From an uncultured delta proteobacterium (GTDB lineage Bacteria; Myxococcota_A; Polyangia; Polyangiales; Polyangiaceae), in contig CAIVJW010000384.1 in the NCBI GenBank assembly GCA_903906315.1, forward strand, positions 1 through 64,000: a stretch of DNA of 64,000 nucleotides, written 5' to 3'. A model generated the notes under the pieces. The model saw nothing but the letters and a program-made list of their open reading frames with translations, searched no databases and was not told the DNA's origin. A program made the position numbers and the translations under genes. Position 1 is the first letter of the stretch; each line of letters starts with the position of its first letter. This document shows positions 6,544 to 15,303 of this stretch, one piece after another.

Positions 6544-8175
6544 CTACTCGGCGGCCTTCTTGGTGCCGACCAAGCGCTCGACCTTCTCGCACATCTGGCG
6601 GGCCCACGCCTCCGTCGTCGGCCGCCCGGAGATGATGAACCGACGGACCTCCGCACGAAGGGCGTCGGCCTTCGGGTTCTCGCTGTCGGGCGGGAGCCGG
6701 GTGAGAGCCTCGATCACCAGACGCGCACCCTCATCCAGCTCGATGAGAGCGTTCGCCTTCGGACTCACGTCGTACCTGTCGGCCTCGATGCCGAGGGCGT
6801 CGATCATCTCGTGGAGCTGCGCCAGAGCGCGCATCACGGTGACGTTCGGCAGAAGATGAAGGACCTCACGAGCCTCAGAAGCGATGGCCGTCAGAGCGCC
6901 CCTGACGGCGTCGAAGCTCTCGTGGTCGCGCCACTTGGCGATGTAGACGTCGGCGGGCTCCTCGTCCTCCGGGGCGTCGTCCCCGTCGTCGTCCTCGTCC
7001 TCGTCCGGCTCCTCGTCCCCGTCGTCGTCCTCGGGCTCCTGGTCCCCGTCGCCATCGCCGTCCCCGGGGGCGTGATCGTCCTCGGGCTCGTCGTCGTCGG
7101 GCGGCTCCGTCGTCTCGGTGGGCTCGGACTCGCTCGGGGACTCGTCCGGTTCGGCGCCGTTGGTCGTGTCGTCGGCGACGAGCTTGTCGTCGTGATCGTC
7201 CGCGATGACTGGGTCGAGCGGCTCGACCTCCTCGACGGCCACGCCGCACGGCTCCCGCGTGCCGAGCACGATCGCCTCGACCTGCCTCTTCGTCTCGATC
7301 AGCGACCACTTCTCGTCGACGCAGAGGCGGGCGAGCCGGGCCCACTGCTCCTGGGGCGCCTTCTCGATCGCCGCCAGGTGCTCGGCCCGGTCACGCAGGA
7401 GGATGACGTTATACCGGTCAAGCTCGTCACGAACGGCCAGGAACACGCGAGCGCCCTTCCTGTAGCGGCTCAGGTTCGGCGGCTGGAGCCCGCAGCGGGC
7501 GGCGTAGTCCCGGACGGTGACGCCGACCTCCTCGGCCTTGATCGAGTGGAGGCCCTGTTCAAGGGCCGAGAGCGGCTCCTGAACGTTCGCCGAGGCGAGG
7601 TAGACGAGCGCCTCGGCGTCGGTGGCCTTGATGACGATCACCGGCATCTGCCGCATGCGGGCCTTCATGCCTGAGCCGAGCCGGGTGTTGCCCGAGAGGG
7701 TCTGGAAGCGCGCTCCGATCCGACGGACGACGAGCGGGTGATTGGGGCTCGCGCGACCATCCCGCTCCATCTGGGCGGCGAGGCTGTTGGAGACCTCGCT
7801 CTCGTGCGGGATGCGAGGGTTCATTGGGTGCGGGTCGATGAGGTCGATGTCGATCCACTGGACGGTGCCCTCGGCGACCGGCGCTACCGGGATCGGCGCC
7901 GGGCCCCTGCCGGTCGGCACCGGCGGCCTCATCGTCAGGGCATCCAGGGTGGCCTTCGCCGCCGGGTACGTCGCGAGGACATCCTGATGGCAGGAGAACT
8001 CCTCGTCCGGACCCTTGTTCCCCGAACGCTTGTACGCCACGTAGGCAGTAAGGAACGGCCGCAGGGTCTCGTTCGAGCTGTCCGTGACCGGCACGTTGCG
8101 GATGTGCGAGAGAGCCGTCGTGTAGGCCGACTTCAGCACCTCGTCGGTGACCGTCTCGGTGGCGTCGGCGCTCAC
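6544..8175 (-). CDS. ParB/RepB/Spo0J-family protein with acidic linker
   Basis: 543 aa from a GTG overlapping the TGA of the preceding gene (GTGA). Residues about 105-200 form a ParB N-terminal nuclease-like fold: IDLIDPHPMNPRIP, a HPLVVRR strand, LSGNTRLGSGMKA where CTP-binding ParBs have GERR, and a VQEPLSALEQ helix. An HTH region follows (VRDYAARCGLQPPNLSRYRKGARVF). Residues about 325-425 are almost all Asp/Glu/Pro/Gly, a disordered acidic linker, before a helical C-terminal domain. No ParA is present, so classical segregation is doubtful; plasmid maintenance or regulation is possible. A second ParB-like protein at 9933 shares the RYRKGARVF/RYMRGARVF region but is diverged. Confidence 0.85.
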   Translation of the reverse strand: MSADATETVTDEVLKSAYTTALSHIRNVPVTDSSNETLRPFLTAYVAYKRSGNKGPDEEFSCHQDVLATYPAAKATLDALTMRPPVPTGRGPAPIPVAPVAEGTVQWIDIDLIDPHPMNPRIPHESEVSNSLAAQMERDGRASPNHPLVVRRIGARFQTLSGNTRLGSGMKARMRQMPVIVIKATDAEALVYLASANVQEPLSALEQGLHSIKAEEVGVTVRDYAARCGLQPPNLSRYRKGARVFLAVRDELDRYNVILLRDRAEHLAAIEKAPQEQWARLARLCVDEKWSLIETKRQVEAIVLGTREPCGVAVEEVEPLDPVIADDHDDKLVADDTTNGAEPDESPSESEPTETTEPPDDDEPEDDHAPGDGDGDGDQEPEDDDGDEEPDEDEDDDGDDAPEDEEPADVYIAKWRDHESFDAVRGALTAIASEAREVLHLLPNVTVMRALAQLHEMIDALGIEADRYDVSPKANALIELDEGARLVIEALTRLPPDSENPKADALRAEVRRFIISGRPTTEAWARQMCEKVERLVGTKKAAE

Positions 8176-8384
8176 CTGCCACCCCCGATCCTGGAGCCGT
8201 TGGTGGCGGGCCTGTCGACCAGATCGCCGAGCGCCTGGGCGAGCGGATCGCAGTAGAGGTGGATCGCCGAGTCGATGATGTCCCCGACCGTGCGCGTCTC
8301 GATGGCCGCTTTGGTCCTGGCAAGCTGCAACGCTTGGGGGGAAATGGTCGTGTGCAGGTTCCTGAGCTTCGCGATACCGGGCAT
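8172..8384 (-). CDS. Small ribbon-helix-helix-like protein
   Basis: 70 aa, with a good AGGAGG ribosome-binding site just upstream of the ATG. The N-terminal strand LRNLHTTISPQALQLARTKA and the helix pair around IETRTVGDIIDSAIHLYC fit an RHH/CopG DNA-binding fold. It overlaps the ParB gene by four bases, so the two are probably translationally coupled. An 8-bp-arm dyad lies 18 bp upstream of its ATG and may be its operator. Confidence 0.65.
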   Translation of the reverse strand: MPGIAKLRNLHTTISPQALQLARTKAAIETRTVGDIIDSAIHLYCDPLAQALGDLVDRPATNGSRIGGGR

Positions 8385-8402
8385 ATGCCCCTCCTATGTG
8401 GA

Positions 8403-8429
8403 GGGCACCGACTGATGCGTGCGGTGCCC
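8403..8429. promoter_or_regulatory. Dyad upstream of the RHH-parB pair
   Basis: GGGCACCG (8403-8410) and CGGTGCCC (8422-8429), perfect 8-bp arms with an 11-bp spacer. The position suggests an operator for the RHH protein or a ParB site. Confidence 0.45.
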
Positions 8430-8470
8430 GGTCACTTAAGAACACCGGATGCACCCCCCGAACGCCCGAC

Positions 8471-8493
8471 AATCGACACCGGGGCGGTCGATT
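8471..8493. promoter_or_regulatory. Second dyad between resolvase and RHH genes
   Basis: AATCGAC (8471-8477) and GTCGATT (8487-8493), perfect 7-bp arms with a 9-bp spacer. A candidate parS-like or recombination site; no direct evidence. Confidence 0.35.
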
Positions 8494-8615
8494 TCATGGT
8501 CGGTGCCACTCGGCCGCAGAGCCGGGGATGTGATCCTGCGGTGCCGGGTCGCGGCCGGCCTTCGACAACGTGAAGGTTCTTGAAGGCACCGACCGCCTTC
8601 GGCGAGCCCTTGGAA

Positions 8616-9224
8616 TCAAGCCTCGCCCGAGGGCACTTCCGGGAGGGGTTCTCGAAGGGCCGCGTGCAGCGTGCCGACACCGACTCCGAGCGCCTTGGCG
8701 ACGGCTGCGTAGCTCTGCCCCTCGGCCCGAAGCTGGTGGGCCCGTTCAAGATCAACCCGGACCCGCGGTCGGCCGATCCTCCGTCCACGTCGACGAGCGG
8801 CATCAAGACCGGCCTTGACCCTCGACCGGATCAACTCACGTTCCAGCTCCGCCACGGCCGCGATGATCGAGAACGTGAACCGGCCGGTCGGGGTCGAGGT
8901 GTCGATCGCGTCGTGCAGGCTCACGAAGTCGATCCCCAAAGAGTTGAACTCGTCGAGCGCGGTCACGAGGTGCTTCACCGACCTCGCGAAACGGTCGAAC
9001 TTCCAGCAGGCGACCACCGAGAACTTCCGGCGGCGAGCATCCCGCATCAGCTCATCGAGCTTGGGACGGCGGTCCTTGGCGCCCGAGACCCCGACGTCGA
9101 TGTACTCGGCAACGATCGTCCACCCGCGGTTCCGGGCGAACTCACGAAGCCCGTCGAGCTGCATCTCGTGGTGCTGCTCGGAGGTGGAGACGCGGGCGTA
9201 GACGGCTACCTTCTTGGCGTTCAT
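8616..9224 (-). CDS. Serine recombinase, resolvase/invertase family
   Basis: 202 aa. The catalytic serine is Ser13 in VYARVSTSEQ; the motifs DVGVSGAKDRRPKLDELM, CWKFDRFARS and GRFTFSIIAAVAELERE follow in the usual order. A short C-terminal HTH comes after RRRGRRIGRPR (ADLERAHQLRAEGQ-like helix, then AVAKALGVGVGTLH). These enzymes resolve cointegrates or invert segments through a serine-DNA intermediate. No transposase is next to it, so multimer resolution of the element is a reasonable role. The ATG at 9224 is preferred over an in-frame TTG at 9227. Confidence 0.93.
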   Translation of the reverse strand: MNAKKVAVYARVSTSEQHHEMQLDGLREFARNRGWTIVAEYIDVGVSGAKDRRPKLDELMRDARRRKFSVVACWKFDRFARSVKHLVTALDEFNSLGIDFVSLHDAIDTSTPTGRFTFSIIAAVAELERELIRSRVKAGLDAARRRGRRIGRPRVRVDLERAHQLRAEGQSYAAVAKALGVGVGTLHAALREPLPEVPSGEA

Positions 9225-9313
9225 CAAGGGCTACTACGCGGATTGCCGAACGCCTCAGCCAGAGGCGGCCCCAACCCAACCATTCGAGCCCCGTACCGTA
9301 TTGCGCCATCCGG

Positions 9314-9652
9314 TCAGTGCGTCGGCCCGATCCTCATCCGGGCGAGCTGCCGATCGAACGCCCGCCTCCATCGCGCAGCTCCGAGGATCACGCCATCAAG
9401 GTAGGCGCCCAGCACGCCGAGCCTCACCCACTCCTCTACTGCGTGCCACCGGACGGGCAGTTCGTGCTCGCGGACGACGAGGTCACCTTCGAGGCCGATG
9501 ACGATCACGACCCAGTCGCGACCGCGGCGGTCCACGAGGACGTGGGGCTGTAGGCCGAGGTCGAGCAGAGCGGCGAGCAGCGGCAGCAGGGCGTCACCGG
9601 TGGCCACGTCGAGGAGGCCGGCACGGGCGGGGCTGAGGTTGGAGTAGCACAT
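9314..9652 (-). CDS. Hypothetical protein, 112 aa
   Basis: Not recognised. The sequence is composed like a real protein: a Leu/Ala-rich helix near residues 15-33, a hydrophobic strand HVLVDRRGRDWVVIVIGLEGD, and a basic C-terminus. It could be a small alpha/beta protein encoded upstream of the resolvase in the same direction, 89 bp away. No signal peptide or clear domain. Confidence 0.5.
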   Translation of the reverse strand: MCYSNLSPARAGLLDVATGDALLPLLAALLDLGLQPHVLVDRRGRDWVVIVIGLEGDLVVREHELPVRWHAVEEWVRLGVLGAYLDGVILGAARWRRAFDRQLARMRIGPTH

Positions 9653-9932
9653 CCACCTACTACGCCACCGGGGCCCAGGTTCAGCATCGGAGCGGAGCCC
9701 ACAAAAATAATTTCGCAGGCACTTCAGCTACTTGGCTCCTCACGGACAACTATTTTCTGGGTACCAGGCTGAAACCGACCACCCGCTGGAATAGTAGAGG
9801 CACGAACCCAGCGCCTGGGCCGACCCCAGGAAGACTGCGAAGCTGCCGACTCACAAAGGCATTTAGGCGGGGCAAACCCCGCGCTGCCTGATGAGGATCG
9901 GTGGACGCGGTGCTGGGCGGAGGTATGCCCAC
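9653..9932. other. Divergent control region with hairpin before the second parB-like gene
   Basis: Includes the most A/T-rich patches in this part of the window (around 9703-9716 and 9750-9757). A perfect GCGGGG-CAAA-CCCCGC hairpin lies at 9867-9882. A GGGCGGAGG Shine-Dalgarno at 9915-9923 precedes the ATG at 9933. The hairpin could be regulatory or part of a partition or origin site. Confidence 0.35.
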
Positions 9933-11678
9933 ATGAACGCACACGTTGCCACCGCGACCGCTCTCTCCACGTCCGACTCGTCGCCCACGCCCGAGTCCCT
10001 CACCGTCACGACCGACTCCGCCCCGGTGTCGGCTCCCACCGCCACCACCCGTCTCGCAGAGGAGGCCGCCGCCTGGCTCCGCTTCTGCCAGCAGGTCGTG
10101 GACAAGGGCTTCGTGACGCACGAGGAGCGGACCACGGTACTCGCCGGGTTGGCGGAGCGTTCCTGGCGGCGCCTGCTGAACATGGATGGGACGCGGTTCG
10201 ATCGGTTCGAGGATCTCTGTGCCGCTCCGCGTCCCTTCGGGCTCGCCCGCCCTCATGCCGAGGTGAACGAGATCGTGCGCCAGGTCCGCACCTGCCCGCC
10301 CCCGCCGGAGAGCGGAACCGGGCTGCGGGCTCACGCGACGGAGGCCGGAGGGACCGACCTGATCGAGCCGTCCCCGAGTTCGGTGCCGATCGAGCCGCAG
10401 TCTGCGGTGCGTTCCAAGGCGAAGGCCGGTGCGGGGGCGACTCCGGCCCTGCCCATCTCGACGCAGCAGAAGGCGTCGAAGGTCGGAAAGGGGGCCGCCG
10501 CGCGCGAGGCCAAGAAGAACGGGGCGGCGGTCGACGAGAACGCCTCCCAGCGGCTCGAAGCTCTTGCGATCGATGTCCTCGATGCCCACCCGAGGAACCC
10601 CCGCCTGGCGCCCCACCCGGAGACGCTCAGCGGCCTCGTCGAGCAGATGAAGAAGGCGGGCGCGTTCGATCGGACGCACGCCATCAAGGTTCGCGTCAAG
10701 GGCGGCGGCCGGTACGAGATCCTCTCGGGCCACCAGCGCGTCGAGGCAGCCCGGCAGGCCGAGCTGGCCACCGTGTGGGCCTTCGTGGTCGAGGCCACCG
10801 ACGACGAGGCCTACATGATGCTCATCCTCGCCAACACGCAGGAGCCGCCCAGCAAGCTCGAAGTTGCGCTTCATGCGCTCGGGGTCGTCGACGAGAAGTC
10901 CAAGGACTCGATCGCCGGATACGCGCGGAAGGTCGGCCTCCAGCGCGAGAACCTCTCCCGGTACATGCGGGGCGCCCGCGTCTTCGAGGCCATCCGGCAG
11001 GACATCGGCCCGGATAACGCGATGCTCCTCCGCGACCGCGCCGACCACCTTGCCCGGATCGCCAAGGCTCCCAAGGGCGACTGGGCCCCGCTCGCCACGC
11101 AGCTCGCGAAGGAGCAGTGGTCGATCAAGGACACCGAGGTCGCGGTCAAGCAGACCGGTGCGACGGGGGGCCACGACGATCGGCAGACACGCCCGAGCGA
11201 CACCAAGGTCGGGGTCGAGGCCATGCGGGGCGCCACGGGAGCGGACGACAGGGAGCCTTCGGGGGACCCCGACCACGAGCACCTGGTTCAGCTCCTCACC
11301 CGGCACGCGGAGACGCTCCGCGAGATCCAGACGTTCCTCGGCGGGATGCCGGCCGCGCCGCTCATGAAGGCGATCAAGCCCTTCGTGGAGGGCTACGTGA
11401 CGACGGGGGTGGCCCCGACGATCGACACGGCCGACCTTCTCGCACGCCGGGCGGTCTACGGACGGGTCACGAAGCTTCAGGCCGAAGCGATCGTCGATCC
11501 CGAGGTTGCCGCCGCAACCCAGGCGCTCAACCCGGAGGGCGCACTCCGGAACCCCGACCTCACGGTCGCACATGTGGATCGTCTGGCCGCCTCGTTCGAC
11601 GAGATGGTCGCCCCCGTCGACGAGACGAGCCCGATCGAGCAGCTCCTCGGCGTTGGTGGCACGGAGGTGGCCGAGTGA
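9933..11678 (+). CDS. Second ParB-family protein
   Basis: 581 aa. A long N-terminal region (1-200) contains a helical segment with WLRFCQQVVDKGFV and a low-complexity Ala/Pro/Lys linker. The ParB fold spans about 205-310: IDVLDAHPRNPRLAPHPETL, LSGHQRVEAARQAEL (in place of GERR), and LANTQEPPSKLEV. HTH region: IAGYARKVGLQRENLSRYMR. The C-terminal third is helical. The DnaN-like gene overlaps its stop by four bases (GTGA), tying the two products together. ATG 9933 has a good ribosome-binding site; an upstream ATG at 9891 does not. No ParA is nearby. Confidence 0.85.
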   Translation: MNAHVATATALSTSDSSPTPESLTVTTDSAPVSAPTATTRLAEEAAAWLRFCQQVVDKGFVTHEERTTVLAGLAERSWRRLLNMDGTRFDRFEDLCAAPRPFGLARPHAEVNEIVRQVRTCPPPPESGTGLRAHATEAGGTDLIEPSPSSVPIEPQSAVRSKAKAGAGATPALPISTQQKASKVGKGAAAREAKKNGAAVDENASQRLEALAIDVLDAHPRNPRLAPHPETLSGLVEQMKKAGAFDRTHAIKVRVKGGGRYEILSGHQRVEAARQAELATVWAFVVEATDDEAYMMLILANTQEPPSKLEVALHALGVVDEKSKDSIAGYARKVGLQRENLSRYMRGARVFEAIRQDIGPDNAMLLRDRADHLARIAKAPKGDWAPLATQLAKEQWSIKDTEVAVKQTGATGGHDDRQTRPSDTKVGVEAMRGATGADDREPSGDPDHEHLVQLLTRHAETLREIQTFLGGMPAAPLMKAIKPFVEGYVTTGVAPTIDTADLLARRAVYGRVTKLQAEAIVDPEVAAATQALNPEGALRNPDLTVAHVDRLAASFDEMVAPVDETSPIEQLLGVGGTEVAE

Positions 11679-13045
11679 GCGCCGACATGTCGGCCGACAA
11701 GGTGGCCTCGCTCTCGGGCACGAGCGAGGTCACCCAGTCTGACCGGGCGCGGCTGACGCCCCCCTTGCGGGCGCCCGAGCCCACGATCCTGACCGCGCGT
11801 GCCGGCGACCTCGTGACGGCGTTCAAGTTGGCTTCGACCGTCTTGGACGCGAACAGTCGGCGCGGAGCCAAGGACGGGGCGGCCTACGTCATCGAGGCCG
11901 GAACCGATGGCGCCTTCGTGATCGTGAGGGGCCGACAGGTCACGGTCCGCGTGCCGATCAAGGATGCGAGGGTCCGGCGGCCCGGACTGATCTCGATCAA
12001 CCGGAAGCGCCTCGCGGAGTCGTGGCGGCACCTCAAGGGCACCACCTCGATCCACATCGCGTGCATCCACAAGAGCGAGGCGCAGGACGTCGTTGTTTGC
12101 ACCGCCGACTCCGGCGCGGTCACCAACGACCCAGCCCCCCGCGTCGTCCGGTTCGACACGCGGGCGCTCTTCGAGGGCTTCTCGCAGGAGGGCCCGTGCC
12201 AGGCACTCGTGCTCTCGCTGGCGCTCGCGGTAGCCGTCGGGTTCGTGTCCACGGACCCCGCAGAGGTACGCGGTCGGTTCAAGGGCGTGACCGTTCGGAG
12301 CCGCTGCGTCGTGGCCTCGGACGGGGTACGTGGCGTCATCATTCGGTCGGACGCGCTCCCCGATGTCACGGGCTGGCTCTCGCCCGAGGCCTGCAAGGCG
12401 CTCGTGCCCCTCCTTCATCGCGTACGGGGGGATGCTTCGGTCGCCGTGAGCGGGGGTCGAATCCAAGTCCGGTCCCACTCGACCGATGCCACGGTGGTCA
12501 CGACGTTCACCGAGGAGGATCTACTCGGCAAGCTGCATTCGCCAGGAAGCGCAGCGGATCTGAGCATCGAGGCCGACGTTGCGGAAGTCGATCGAGTGAT
12601 GCGTTTCCTCGCGGTCGGGCACACGCGGGCGGTCGGGTTCCAGCTTGACCCGACGAACGGGCGGGTCCTGGTCGCCAACACCGGGCGGCCGGGCGAGGGG
12701 GGCGTCGTGCCGGTCGAGGGTGCCGGCGCGACCGGGAGCCCAGAGTGCATCCCGACCTTCCCGATGAAGGACCTTGCCATCGTCGCCGACGGGCTACGGG
12801 GAGAGCGGGTCTGGATCGACTTCAGGCGCCTTGGCAACCAAGTGCTCGTGTCGTCGCGCGAGACTGTCCTGGTTCGTCGGGGTAGCGGCAGCACGAAGGC
12901 GGTCACGGACGGCATCAGGATCGACCGCTTCGTGGTCGTTCCGATCAACCCGTCCTCCGCCTCCCTTCCTGAGCCGCCGCCTCGTTCCCATGTGTCGTGC
13001 GTGGGCGCTCCGCGGCACGAAGCCGTGGGGCCGGGGTGTCCGTGA
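11675..13045 (+). CDS. DnaN-like sliding-clamp homologue
   Basis: 456 aa from GTG overlapping the parB-like TGA. It has the three-domain layout of the polymerase III beta clamp. Domain 1 begins near DLVTAFKLASTVLDANSRRG and contains VPIKDARVRRPGLISINRKR. Domain 2 has VVASDGVRGVIIRSDALPD and a LSPEACKALVPLL helix (compare ATDGHRLA and the LKELLKLL helix in DnaN). Domain 3 has GRVLVANTGRPGEGG and FPMKDLAIVADGLRGERVWI. Overall identity looks low, and the C-terminal MPVRM-type cleft residues are not preserved (tail VGAPRHEAVGPGCP). It may be an element-encoded clamp that recruits replication factors or marks element DNA. A fold prediction would settle it. Confidence 0.6.
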   Translation: MSADMSADKVASLSGTSEVTQSDRARLTPPLRAPEPTILTARAGDLVTAFKLASTVLDANSRRGAKDGAAYVIEAGTDGAFVIVRGRQVTVRVPIKDARVRRPGLISINRKRLAESWRHLKGTTSIHIACIHKSEAQDVVVCTADSGAVTNDPAPRVVRFDTRALFEGFSQEGPCQALVLSLALAVAVGFVSTDPAEVRGRFKGVTVRSRCVVASDGVRGVIIRSDALPDVTGWLSPEACKALVPLLHRVRGDASVAVSGGRIQVRSHSTDATVVTTFTEEDLLGKLHSPGSAADLSIEADVAEVDRVMRFLAVGHTRAVGFQLDPTNGRVLVANTGRPGEGGVVPVEGAGATGSPECIPTFPMKDLAIVADGLRGERVWIDFRRLGNQVLVSSRETVLVRRGSGSTKAVTDGIRIDRFVVVPINPSSASLPEPPPRSHVSCVGAPRHEAVGPGCP

Positions 13046-13214
13046 GAGAGCCTACCAACGGAGGCCCGCCGGCCGGTCGCCGAGGTCATCGAGGCAGATG
13101 GCATCGACGTGCTGCTCGCGAGCACGCGGGCCGCCCTCTGCTACCTGCGAAGAAGCCACTCGACGACGAGCCTGGTTGCCATCCACCCCACGACAGCCGT
13201 GACGACCTGGACGA

Positions 13215-13838
13215 TCATGTCGTCCCCCGCGCGGTACCGGGCGCCCGGTCAAGCCCGGGAGGGCCTGACGCGGTGCAGCAGGCCGGGAAGCTCGCTGCGC
13301 TCATCCTGGCCGTCAGGGCCGCCATGAACGCGGAGGCCGTCTCAGCAGGGGCCACCTCACGGACGGTCTCCCGGACGGCGCCCACCAACATCCCGATGAT
13401 CGTCTCGATGTGCTCGGGCCGGATGGTGCCGCCCTCGCGGCGGAGCTGCTCGCGAGCTGCCACGAGATCGGCAAGGCGACCGAGGGCATTGACCCGGCGA
13501 CCAGAGATCCGCTCGGCCTCAGGGCGACCCTCCCGTTGGGCCCTCCGCCGTTCCCACGCGAGCGAGGCGGCCTCCCGGGCCACCCCATCCATTGCCCGCT
13601 GGATGATGTCGAGCGGGGCGTCGGTCTCAGCTCGAACCAGCTCGTCCGCGCGGATTGCGATATCCGCAGCCCGACCGACCGCCTGGTGGTAGGCGCGCTC
13701 ATCGATCGTCGGTGCGCATTCGAGCCTGCGAGGTCGGCCAGGACGACGACGCACAAGGGGCGTGGGGCCGTCTTCGAGCTGCCGCAGGGGGATCACAACG
13801 GCGGCCAGTGGGCCCTGGGGCATGTGGGGCTTGGTCAT
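13215..13838 (-). CDS. Hypothetical helical protein, 207 aa
   Basis: Not recognised. The ATG at 13838 is chosen because the longer frame upstream is an antisense shadow of the replication gene. After a Pro/Arg-rich N-terminus (RRRPGRPRRLE), the sequence is mostly amphipathic helix: QAVGRAADIAIRADELVRAE, WERRRAQREGRPEAER, RVNALGRLADLVAAREQLRR, HIETIIGMLVGAVRETVREV. It lies 121 bp downstream of the rep gene on the same strand and may be a replication or copy-control partner. Confidence 0.55.
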   Translation of the reverse strand: MTKPHMPQGPLAAVVIPLRQLEDGPTPLVRRRPGRPRRLECAPTIDERAYHQAVGRAADIAIRADELVRAETDAPLDIIQRAMDGVAREAASLAWERRRAQREGRPEAERISGRRVNALGRLADLVAAREQLRREGGTIRPEHIETIIGMLVGAVRETVREVAPAETASAFMAALTARMSAASFPACCTASGPPGLDRAPGTARGTT

Positions 13839-13959
13839 CGCACTAGGAGCGACGCGACAAGTAGATCCTGAGTTCGGGGACGGATTACTGAGGTCTAGCA
13901 CGCAGCGTGGTCGAGCGGTCGTGAGCTTGATTTTCGGGGGACCACGGGCCCTCGGGACG

Positions 13960-15303
13960 TCACGCGGTGAGCTGCCGGAGGATCGCTTCGATGTCGAGTT
14001 CGGAGGCGGATGCGGGGCGGCCTTCAGCGAGGCCGGGGCCCGCGTGGGCCGCCTCCGTAGAGTCGCTCTCCTCATCCTCCTCGTCGGGGTCACGGGACTC
14101 GTCGTCGGTGAACTCGTCGAACGAGATGTCCTCGGCCTTCCAAGGGGGCGTGACGAAGGCCACGGCTGGGTCGAAGTCCGGGAGGTCGGGCGGGAACGTG
14201 TCGGGCAAGTACGGGCTGAGGGCCTGGGCAATCTCCGTGATCGCCGCGCCCATCGTGCTGAACGGCGAGGCATCGGGGGGAACGCCGAGCCTGCGTAGTT
14301 CGCCAAGGGCCTCACGAACGGCCGACACGGACTTGCCGGTCAGCTCTGCGGCCTCGTTGATGGGATACGCCGAGGCCACGAAGTACAGGGCGATGAGGTC
14401 GTTGAGGCGCTGTGGGGTCAGCGTCTTCCTGCGGCCAAGGGTAAGGTCGCCAGCGGAGAGACGCGATTGGCCCTCCCGAAGCTTTCCCACGACCTCGCGG
14501 ACGTGGGAGGCGAACAGGGTACGATCGGCGCCACTCTGGGGATCACCGAGGCGAAGGCGATAGGCCTCACGGGCAAGCACCCAGCCGTCGATCCTCGGGT
14601 CGCACATCAGCGCGAGCGTGGGGAGGTGGTCGCCGATCCGCGTGCCGAAGAGGCGCCTGAGCCCCTGCGCTTGCCTCAGCGTGACCTCGAAGCGGAGTGA
14701 GTGCTTGGCGTGTTCGACAAGCTGCTCGATCCTCGTGCGGTCGGCCGCGTTCTTCTTCGCCTTGAGGTGGGACTGAAGCTCCAGCCCCTTCACGTAGAAC
14801 TTCGCGCTCAGCGACTTCGTGTACCAGGCGATGGTTGAAGTCGTGGGTGAGCCGTGCGTGTCGATCCTCGATCGGTACCGGCGCTGGATGCCGAGGCAAC
14901 CGTGGGCGACCCGGAGCGGGTCGGAGACGTGAAGGTCTACGGCATGAGAGCTGCGGATGACGGCCCAGCGCTCAACCGGGAAGCGGACGGCAAGCTCGGA
15001 GCCGACGGCAGATGTTGGGAGGTGAAGGGTCTGGGCGATGCCCTGCCGGAGGCGGCGGAGCCCGAGCTGCTCGACGTTGTCGATCGGCATGAGCGGGTAG
15101 TTCACGGGGTGGTCGTGAAGCCACCGGGGGACGGAGAGCCGGACCGAGACGACGCCGGTCTCGGCTACGGAGACGAACAACCCGTTCGGACCGGACGTGC
15201 CCCAACGACGTGGCGCGCGAGACGGCGTGTCGAGGGGCATCATCCAGTCGGGGGGCCCGTTGATGCCCTCGACACGGCCCGCGAAGGTCAGGTCATCTAG
15301 CAT
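13960..15303 (-). CDS. Replication protein, filamentous-phage gene II/X-type
   Basis: 447 aa from ATG 15303 (GAGG seven bases upstream). The middle of the protein carries the hallmarks of the phage/plasmid gene II/X replication family: a strand with VDLHVSDPLR, an IAWYTKSLSAKFYVKGLELQ segment containing the YxKGxEL signature, and LRFEVTLRQAQGLRRLF. The family nicks double-strand DNA to start rolling-circle replication. The C-terminal third is a putative HTH (AAELTGKSVSAVREALGELR) followed by a Pro/Asp/Glu-rich tail. An Asp/Glu stretch near residue 415 echoes the acidic linker of the neighbouring ParB. The upstream 233 bp are a candidate origin. Confidence 0.72.
   Translation of the reverse strand: MLDDLTFAGRVEGINGPPDWMMPLDTPSRAPRRWGTSGPNGLFVSVAETGVVSVRLSVPRWLHDHPVNYPLMPIDNVEQLGLRRLRQGIAQTLHLPTSAVGSELAVRFPVERWAVIRSSHAVDLHVSDPLRVAHGCLGIQRRYRSRIDTHGSPTTSTIAWYTKSLSAKFYVKGLELQSHLKAKKNAADRTRIEQLVEHAKHSLRFEVTLRQAQGLRRLFGTRIGDHLPTLALMCDPRIDGWVLAREAYRLRLGDPQSGADRTLFASHVREVVGKLREGQSRLSAGDLTLGRRKTLTPQRLNDLIALYFVASAYPINEAAELTGKSVSAVREALGELRRLGVPPDASPFSTMGAAITEIAQALSPYLPDTFPPDLPDFDPAVAFVTPPWKAEDISFDEFTDDESRDPDEEDEESDSTEAAHAGPGLAEGRPASASELDIEAILRQLTA

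Noticed and set aside
12997-13692. Plus-strand frames after the DnaN-like gene (231 and 72 codons)
   Set aside because: They overlap the leftward 207-aa gene and have Arg/Pro/Ser-rich composition. A short piece near 13080-13220 reads better (VIEADGIDVLLASTRAALCY) but has no start or ribosome-binding site.
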